DNA from: Mucilaginibacter paludis DSM 18603
Lineage (GTDB): Bacteria; Bacteroidota; Bacteroidia; Sphingobacteriales; Sphingobacteriaceae
Assembly (NCBI RefSeq): GCF_000166195.2
Contig: NZ_CM001403.1
Span: forward strand, 4,048,432 to 4,112,431
Direction of reading: 5' to 3'
DNA: 64,000 nucleotides
Part shown: piece after piece, positions 58,751 to 64,000 of the stretch
Position numbering within the stretch: position 1 is the first letter of the stretch
Layout: every line of letters begins with the position of its first letter
The notes under the pieces: model-generated
What the model saw: only the letters and a program-made list of their open reading frames with translations
The model's database searches: none
What the model was told of the DNA's origin: nothing
Made by a program: the position numbers and the translations under genes

Positions 58751-59650
58751 TTATATGGGTTTAATGGAGGTGAAGTGTTGATTTACAGATAAACTGACTT
58801 TTTTCCCGAATATTAAAGCCCGGTTATCCGGGATGTGCCCTGCGGGAAAATCGAAGCATACCGGGTAAGTATATTCCTGAACGATGCTCATGATGATTTG
58901 TTCTACCGTTTGGCCGAAGGGGATATCGTTATCTTTAACATCGGTGAAACCACCAACTACTAAACCCGCCAGATTTTTAAGTTTATGGGCACGCTTTAGA
59001 TGATAAAGCATCCGGTCGATGGCATACAAATACTCACCCACATCCTCGATGAATAAAATTTTACCGTCATAATCATAATCGGATACCGAACCCGATACCG
59101 CAACCAGCAAACTTAAGTTTCCGCCAATTAATTCACCTTTGGCCTCACCCGGCCGGTTATCAGCATGCGAGTTAAATTCGTAATTCAGTTCCTCGCCAAA
59201 AAGGCTCTTTCTTAAGGTCTCCAACGATGTTGCCGAACCATCCTTAATATTGACAGGCATTTGCCCGTGGATGGTCTGAATGCCGTAATTGGCATAGATA
59301 TGGGTATGCAGAACAGTAATATCGCTAAAGCCGACAAGCCATTTGGGATGCTGGGCAAAATGTGTAAAGTCGAGTTTGTCAATCATGCGGATAGTACCAT
59401 AGCCTCCACGAGCGGCAATAATGGCTTTGATGCTGTCGTCGTCCAAAAAACGTTGCATGTCCCTGGCCCGTAAATCATCGTCGCCGGCAAATTGGTGGTA
59501 CGAAGCGCTAACAGTTTCGCCGATAACAACCTCTAAACCCCACGATTCAAGCAAGGCAATGGCGTCGGTCATTGGCGCAGGCAGTTTTTTTGCCGGGCAG
59601 GTAATGGCAACTTTGTCGCCTTTTTTTAAATAGGGTGGGCTTATGCTCAT
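58751..59650 (-). CDS. LD-carboxypeptidase (peptidase S66)
   Basis: This 299-residue cytoplasmic enzyme probably removes the terminal D-Ala from murein tetrapeptide during peptidoglycan recycling. The catalytic Ser is in LVGFSDITVLH, the Glu in FIEDVGEYLYAIDRML and the His in PAGHIPDN. GGNLSLLVAVSG and ARGGYGTIRMIDKLD are further family blocks. It is complete and coupled to a DoxX gene. The sequence relatives LdcA and MccF share the fold, so the substrate could differ. Confidence 0.9.
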   Translation of the reverse strand: MSISPPYLKKGDKVAITCPAKKLPAPMTDAIALLESWGLEVVIGETVSASYHQFAGDDDLRARDMQRFLDDDSIKAIIAARGGYGTIRMIDKLDFTHFAQHPKWLVGFSDITVLHTHIYANYGIQTIHGQMPVNIKDGSATSLETLRKSLFGEELNYEFNSHADNRPGEAKGELIGGNLSLLVAVSGSVSDYDYDGKILFIEDVGEYLYAIDRMLYHLKRAHKLKNLAGLVVGGFTDVKDNDIPFGQTVEQIIMSIVQEYTYPVCFDFPAGHIPDNRALIFGKKVSLSVNQHFTSIKPI

Positions 59651-59726
59651 GTGTTTTTGTTGTTAATGTGAAGAAAAATTCAGTATCGGCAGATACAATA
59701 AACACGGCTCCTTGGTTCAACCCTCA

Positions 59727-59768
59727 AAACCGCGACTCAAGACTCCCGACTCCAGGCTCAAGACTCCC
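59727..59768. repeat. Degenerate GACTC short-period repeat
   Basis: CGACTC, AAGACTCC, CGACTCC, GGCTC, AAGACTCC follow each other at 7-8-base steps. A similar run at 7755-7812 lies near the IS island. It is placed between divergent genes just upstream of the metG promoter. Confidence 0.5.
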
Positions 59769-59805
59769 CTTTATCTTTCCATCCTCCCGAACCATTCAAA
59801 ATAAT

Positions 59806-59813
59806 TATCTTTG
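59806..59813 (+). promoter_or_regulatory. Candidate metG -7 box
   Basis: TATCTTTG followed by C matches TAnnTTTG, 29 bases before the metG start codon (TTG 59843). No clear -33 TTG. Confidence 0.4.
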
Positions 59814-59842
59814 CCAAAACTATAAAAATACTGTATAAATCA

Positions 59843-61909
59843 TTGGAACCGAAAACTTATAAACGATATACCATTACCGCCGCTCTGCCTTATGCCAACG
59901 GGCCTAAGCATTTGGGGCACTTAGCCGGAGCCTATATACCAGCCGACTTATACGCGCGTTACCTGCGCCTGCAAAAACGTGATGTTGTTTTTGTTTGCGG
60001 CAGCGATGAGCATGGCACCGCCATAGCCAACCAGGCCATGAAGGAACACACCACCCCGCGGGCCATTATTGACAAATACCACGAGTTAATTAAGGTTTCG
60101 TTTGAGCAGATCGGCATCTCGTTTGATATTTACCATCGCACCAGCGATCCGATACATCACCAAACCGCGCAGGATTTTTTTACCAACCTGAATGATAAAG
60201 GCATTTTTGTTGAAAAGGAAGAAGAGCAATATTACGACGAGCATGCCGGCGCATTTTTAGCCGACCGGTACATTATTGGCACCTGCCCTAATTGCGGCAA
60301 CGAGAACGCCTATGGCGATCAATGCGAAAAGTGCGGTACATCGCTCAGTCCCGAAGAGTTAATTCATCCACGGTCAACTTTAAGCGGCAACAAGCCCATA
60401 TTAAAGCCAACCAAGCATTGGTATTTGCCTTTAGATCAATATGAAGACTGGTTGAAGGAATGGATACTGAAAGACCATGCCAAAGACTGGCGCGCAACCG
60501 TATACGGGCAATGCAAAAGCTGGATAGATGGTGGCCTGCACCCGCGAGCCGTAACCCGAGACCTGGACTGGGGTATTAAAGTGCCCGTGCCAGGTGCCGA
60601 TGGTAAAGTTTTATACGTTTGGTTCGACGCGCCCATCGGCTATATCTCGGCCACCAAGCAATGGGCCCTCGATAACGACAAGGATTGGAAACTTTACTGG
60701 CAGGACGAGGAAAGCAAGCTGGTGCATTTTATAGGCAAGGATAACATTGTTTTCCATTGTATTGTGTTCCCGGTGATGCTGAAGGCCCACGGCGATTTTA
60801 TTTTGCCGGATAACGTACCCGCCAACGAGTTTATGAACCTGGAGGGCGATAAAATGAGTACCAGCCGTGGCTGGAGTGTAGAGATGCACGAGTACCTGGA
60901 AGACCTGCCGGCCAAAGTAGACGAGCTGCGTTATTACCTGACCGCCATTGCGCCCGAAACCAGCGACAGCGAGTTTACCTGGAAAGATTACCAGGCCCGC
61001 GTAAATAATGAATTGGTAGCCATACTGGGGAATTTTGTGAACCGGGTGATGATACTGATGCATAAATTTTATGATGGCAGGGTAGAGGCTGAAACGGCGA
61101 CTATTGATTTGACAGATGAAAGTCTGAAGGCCCAGATAGGCCAGTTTTATGATGAGTTGCAGGCCAACTTTGAGGGCTATAAATTCAGGCAGGCGCAACA
61201 AACCATGATGGAAATAGCCCGTTTAGGTAACCGCTACCTCACCGAAAAGGAGCCCTGGAAAAGTATTAAAACCAACCCGGATGATGCTAAGGCTGCTTTG
61301 CATAATTGCCTCGTTTTAATAGTCCACCTGGCAACGTGCTTGCAGCCATTTTTACCCGGTACAGCCAAAAAGATATTGCACATGCTGAACTGGCCCAAAG
61401 ATGTAATTGCCTTTGACGAGGAAGTGTTTTTTGCCAATGGCCATCAGTTAAATCCGTCATCCTTATTATTTGAAAAAATTGAGGACGACCTGATAGCGCG
61501 GCAAATTCAAAAACTGGTAGATAAAAAAGCAGCCATCGAAGGCCCGGCAGTAGTAGAGGAGGTGCCCGTGATTCCGGCTAAAGATAACATCAGCTTCGAC
61601 CAATTCGCGGCGATGGATGTGCGGGTAGGTACCATATTGACAGCCGAAAAGGTAGCCAAAACAAAAAAACTGCTCAAGCTCACCATTGATACCGGCATCG
61701 ACCAGCGCACCGTAGTATCGGGCATTGCCGAGCATTACGAGCCCGAAGGCATTATTGGCCAGCAGGTAAGCATACTGGTTAACTTAGAGCCAAGAGAGAT
61801 CAAAGGCATCATGTCGCAAGGGATGATCCTGATGGCCGAGAATGCCGAAGGCAAGCTGAACTTTATTTCACCCCTTAACTGGATGCCCAACGGATCGGTA
61901 GTGCGATAA
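59843..61909 (+). CDS. metG: Methionyl-tRNA synthetase
   Basis: MetG charges tRNA-Met. The 688-residue protein has ALPYANGPKHLGHLAG (HIGH-type motif), a zinc knuckle CPNCGNENAYGDQCEKCG (about 146-163), the KMSTS loop GDKMSTSRG, an anticodon-binding helical domain and a C-terminal tRNA-binding OB domain (FAAMDVRVGTILTAEKV, about 580-688) that mediates dimerisation. No ATG precedes the conserved TITAALPYANG in frame after the promoter, so the TTG at 59843 (MEPKTYKRY) is the most likely start. Complete. Confidence 0.94.
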   Translation: MEPKTYKRYTITAALPYANGPKHLGHLAGAYIPADLYARYLRLQKRDVVFVCGSDEHGTAIANQAMKEHTTPRAIIDKYHELIKVSFEQIGISFDIYHRTSDPIHHQTAQDFFTNLNDKGIFVEKEEEQYYDEHAGAFLADRYIIGTCPNCGNENAYGDQCEKCGTSLSPEELIHPRSTLSGNKPILKPTKHWYLPLDQYEDWLKEWILKDHAKDWRATVYGQCKSWIDGGLHPRAVTRDLDWGIKVPVPGADGKVLYVWFDAPIGYISATKQWALDNDKDWKLYWQDEESKLVHFIGKDNIVFHCIVFPVMLKAHGDFILPDNVPANEFMNLEGDKMSTSRGWSVEMHEYLEDLPAKVDELRYYLTAIAPETSDSEFTWKDYQARVNNELVAILGNFVNRVMILMHKFYDGRVEAETATIDLTDESLKAQIGQFYDELQANFEGYKFRQAQQTMMEIARLGNRYLTEKEPWKSIKTNPDDAKAALHNCLVLIVHLATCLQPFLPGTAKKILHMLNWPKDVIAFDEEVFFANGHQLNPSSLLFEKIEDDLIARQIQKLVDKKAAIEGPAVVEEVPVIPAKDNISFDQFAAMDVRVGTILTAEKVAKTKKLLKLTIDTGIDQRTVVSGIAEHYEPEGIIGQQVSILVNLEPREIKGIMSQGMILMAENAEGKLNFISPLNWMPNGSVVR

Positions 61910-61910
61910 A

Positions 61911-62006
61911 TGGGCAAATGAGTACATGTGCGGATGCGCAAATGAATTTGATTTTAAAATTCACACATATCGCTAATAATTCGCACATTTGCACTTCCAA
62001 ATCCAA
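61911..62006. repeat. Degenerate GCAAATG / TGTGCG repeat with inverted arms
   Basis: The spacer between metG and the tRNA gene is made of GCAAATG and TGTGCGGAT-like phrases (61916-61945) answered in inverse by TTCGCACATTTGC (61981-61993), with GAATTTGATTTTAAAATTC in the middle. It looks like a decayed inverted repeat. Confidence 0.45.
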
Positions 62007-62078
62007 GGTCCCGTAGTTCAACGGATAGAATAGGAGTTTCCTAAACTCTAGATATGAGTTCGATTCTCGTCGGGACCA
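62007..62078 (+). tRNA. tRNA-Arg (anticodon CCU)
   Basis: The acceptor stem GGTCCCG pairs with CGGGACC (62071-62077). The D-stem GTTC/GAAT, the anticodon stem GGAGT/ACTCT with loop TTCCTAA, giving anticodon CCT, and the T-arm ATGAG-TTCGATT-CTCGT are all present. The CCA end is not encoded. It reads AGG codons. A terminator follows about 45 bases downstream. Confidence 0.96.
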
Positions 62079-62123
62079 CTATTAAACCCATCCATGGGAA
62101 CGGGATGGGAAAGATTATTTAAG

Positions 62124-62155
62124 AGCCTTTAGATGAAAATCTGGAGGCTTTTTGT
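62124..62155 (+). terminator. Terminator after tRNA-Arg
   Basis: AGCCTTTAGAT (62124-62134) pairs with ATCTGGAGGCT (62139-62149) through 11 pairs including two G-T wobbles, loop GAAA, followed by TTTTTG. Confidence 0.8.
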
Positions 62156-62342
62156 TGCCGTATGTTAATAGGATGATGTCCCCCAAATATCAGCTTTAGC
62201 CTTAAAGCCCTTTTACCGAAGAATATAGAACGCGCAAATTTTACATAACCTGATTTTATTTTAGACTAAGACAAAAGGCGTTTTGGCTTAATTCGTTTTT
62301 GAAATTACGCTGACCTTTGTACTATCAAAAAAATCAGACAAA

Positions 62343-63305
62343 ATGAAAGCAATAAAAATTCATGAATTTGGCGATACGGAAGTGATGAAATTGGAAGAGG
62401 TAGAACACCCTGTGCCTCAGGCCGATGAAATATTGATAAAAATGTACGCCAGCGGGGTTAATCCGGCAGATTATGTTGTCCGGCAGGGTGGCAACGAGAT
62501 TTTGAAACCGTTCCTGAAACTGCCACTGGGGCTTGGCCTGGATGGAGCTGGCGAAATAGAAGCAATGGGAAGCGATGTAAAAGGCTTTAAGAAAGGCGAT
62601 AAGGTTTACGGTATTCCTAATTTTTTGGGTGGTACCTATGCAGAGTTTATTGCTGCCAAAGCCACCCAGTTTGCTATAATGCCAAACAACGTAAGCTTTA
62701 ATGAAGCCGGTTCTATTCCATCCTGCGCATTAATGGCCTGGAACGGAATGGATCTTGGTAAAGTGGGCGCGGGTCAAAGAGTGTTGATCAATGGAGCCGG
62801 CGGCGGAATAGGCAACCTTGCAGTGCAATTTGCTAAAGCAAAAGGGGCATATGTGATTGGTACAGCCTCCCAACGCAATTTTGGTTTTTTAAAACAACTG
62901 GGCGCAGATGAAGTGATTGATTATAAGGACGAAAACTTTGCAAGCTTGCTGCGCGATATTGACGTTGTTTTTGACGCCTCGCCAGTATTTAATGAAGATG
63001 CTAGAATAATTATGGCAGTTGCATTAAAAGATGGCGGCAGGTTTGTTTCTGTTCAGCTCCCGTATCCTTTCAGCGAAGAGTTTCTTAATATACTTGCAAA
63101 AAAACACGGTGAAGCAAAAATGATTAGGCGGGAACTTGATGTTGCACTGTCACTTACCGATATTGCAAAACTAATTGAAGAAGGCAAGGTAAGCATTATT
63201 GTTAGCAAAGTTTACCCAATGGAAAAAGTAGCTGAGTCACATACCGAATTGGAAACAAAACACGTCCGGGGTAAGATTGTATTGGAAATTAGAAAAGAGA
63301 ATTAA
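62343..63305 (+). CDS. NADP-dependent quinone oxidoreductase-like MDR protein
   Basis: The 320-residue zinc-free medium-chain dehydrogenase/reductase has an N-terminal GroES-like domain with ASGVNPADYVVRQG and GLDGAGEIEAMGSDV, a Rossmann domain with INGAGGGIGNLAVQFAKAKGAYVIGT (nucleotide-binding AxxGGxG type), and a C-terminus with HTELETKHVRGKIVLEI. Structural zinc cysteines are absent, as in quinone reductases. Six bases later a divergent-looking but same-strand AraC-type regulator begins, which may control it. Confidence 0.9.
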   Translation: MKAIKIHEFGDTEVMKLEEVEHPVPQADEILIKMYASGVNPADYVVRQGGNEILKPFLKLPLGLGLDGAGEIEAMGSDVKGFKKGDKVYGIPNFLGGTYAEFIAAKATQFAIMPNNVSFNEAGSIPSCALMAWNGMDLGKVGAGQRVLINGAGGGIGNLAVQFAKAKGAYVIGTASQRNFGFLKQLGADEVIDYKDENFASLLRDIDVVFDASPVFNEDARIIMAVALKDGGRFVSVQLPYPFSEEFLNILAKKHGEAKMIRRELDVALSLTDIAKLIEEGKVSIIVSKVYPMEKVAESHTELETKHVRGKIVLEIRKEN

Positions 63306-63311
63306 CATAAA

Positions 63312-64000
63312 ATGAAGCGGATCAAAACTATTAGTGAGTTTCACCAGTTCCGGCACCTACCTGCGCCGGAACATCCCCTGATCAGTGTGACTGAAATCGA
63401 TCTGGTGAAGCAAACGGTGAATAAAGAATCCATGAACTGGTGTTACGATTTTTATGCTATAGGTATGAAAAGAGTTTCCTTCTCAAACCACATTAATTTC
63501 AGGTACGGGCAGCAGCCGTTTGACTTCAACGAAGGGATTTTATCTTTCGTGGCACCCAATCAGTTACTAAGCCTTTCTGTTGACACAAAACAAGAAACCA
63601 CACAATCGGGGTGGCTGCTGCTCATTCACTCTGATTTTTTATGGAATACGCCATTAGCTAAATCAATCAGGAAATATGATTTCTGGGACTATTCGGTCCA
63701 TGAGTCGTTATTTCTTTCAGTAAAAGAAGAAGCCACGCTCATTCATATCTTTAAAAATATACAGCAGGAGTATCATGCGAATATTGACCGCTTCAGTAAA
63801 CAGATTATCATTGCACAGATAGAAAGCTTACTGACTTATGCAGACCGTTTTTATCACCGCCAGTTTATTACAAGGGAAAAAACCAATCATCAGCTATTGG
63901 AAAAACTGGAAACATTATTGGATGATTATTTTAGCAGCAATGAGTTGGTAATAAAAGGTGTGCCTACTGTTCAGTATATTACAGACGCACTAAATGTATC
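63312..64000 (+). CDS. AraC-family transcriptional regulator, 3' end missing
   Basis: Starting at ATG 63312 the frame is open to the right edge (229 codons seen). The N-terminal part (NWCYDFYAIGMKRV, GQQPFDFNEGILSFVAPNQLLSL) is a cupin-like sensor domain, followed by a helical linker (IIIAQIESLLTYADRFYHRQF) and the start of the DNA-binding region (GVPTVQYITDALNVS, first helix-turn-helix). The domain pattern is that of AraC regulators; the ligand is unknown. It probably regulates the oxidoreductase gene just upstream. Confidence 0.85.
   Translation, partial: MKRIKTISEFHQFRHLPAPEHPLISVTEIDLVKQTVNKESMNWCYDFYAIGMKRVSFSNHINFRYGQQPFDFNEGILSFVAPNQLLSLSVDTKQETTQSGWLLLIHSDFLWNTPLAKSIRKYDFWDYSVHESLFLSVKEEATLIHIFKNIQQEYHANIDRFSKQIIIAQIESLLTYADRFYHRQFITREKTNHQLLEKLETLLDDYFSSNELVIKGVPTVQYITDALNV

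Overview
The window looks like the chromosome of a Bacteroidota bacterium, most likely Sphingobacteriaceae (Mucilaginibacter or Pedobacter type). The evidence is a SusC/SusD pair, a Bacteroidota-type succinate dehydrogenase with one long cytochrome b subunit, many lipoprotein and DUF families of this phylum, TAnnTTTG promoter boxes and few Shine-Dalgarno sites. Genus is an inference.

Layout. 1-3726: two transglutaminase-like genes (the first cut by the left edge) and aat. 3727-7833: a repeat-rich island with two tandem IS110-type elements (A, B). 7834-14995: SNF2 helicase, NmrA-like reductase, VOC protein, dapF and htrA. 15023-16481: an IS3/IS150-type element with a broken orfA. 16633-23037: pdeM, a repeat copy, a thioredoxin-fold lipoprotein and sdhCAB. 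23061-30734: yjbR-like gene, DUF4175 protein, an anti-sigma-type ATPase, ybeY, glutathione peroxidase and an M1 peptidase. 31249-34961: psd, cdsA, DUF2007 and a CPBP protease, facing dusB. 35081-40225: apaG, a lipoprotein, a zinc peptidase, an FAD oxidoreductase, DUF4272 and murF. 40276-44640: a second island with a third transposase type (D), a near-identical copy (C) of element B, and many repeat copies. 44853-47509: a metzincin-motif protein convergent with recQ. 47510-48612: a composite repeat region. 48613-64000: M14 peptidase, a PadR/PspC envelope operon, SusC/SusD, DoxX, LD-carboxypeptidase, metG, tRNA-Arg(CCU), a quinone oxidoreductase and a partial AraC-type regulator.

Most genes are housekeeping: respiration, peptidoglycan and phospholipid synthesis, tRNA and rRNA processing, envelope maintenance. 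The unusual content lies in the intergenic islands. A roughly 370-bp dispersed repeat, called SRE here, is present in about seven full, split or partial copies. Its copies keep three stems and a possible pseudoknot through compensatory base changes, so it behaves like a structured RNA or hairpin DNA element rather than a coding sequence. The IS110-type elements sit inside SRE copies. One of them (D) can be removed on paper between two CT dinucleotides to restore an intact SRE. Elements A, B and C each carry a 160-nt structured leader with covarying stems that fits the bridge RNA known for IS110 recombinases. The combination of a structured dispersed repeat that serves as landing site for RNA-guided recombinases is the most interesting system in the window.

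Limits: everything was read by eye. Family names rest on recognisable motifs, not searches. Outer boundaries of repeats and of elements A-C are approximate.
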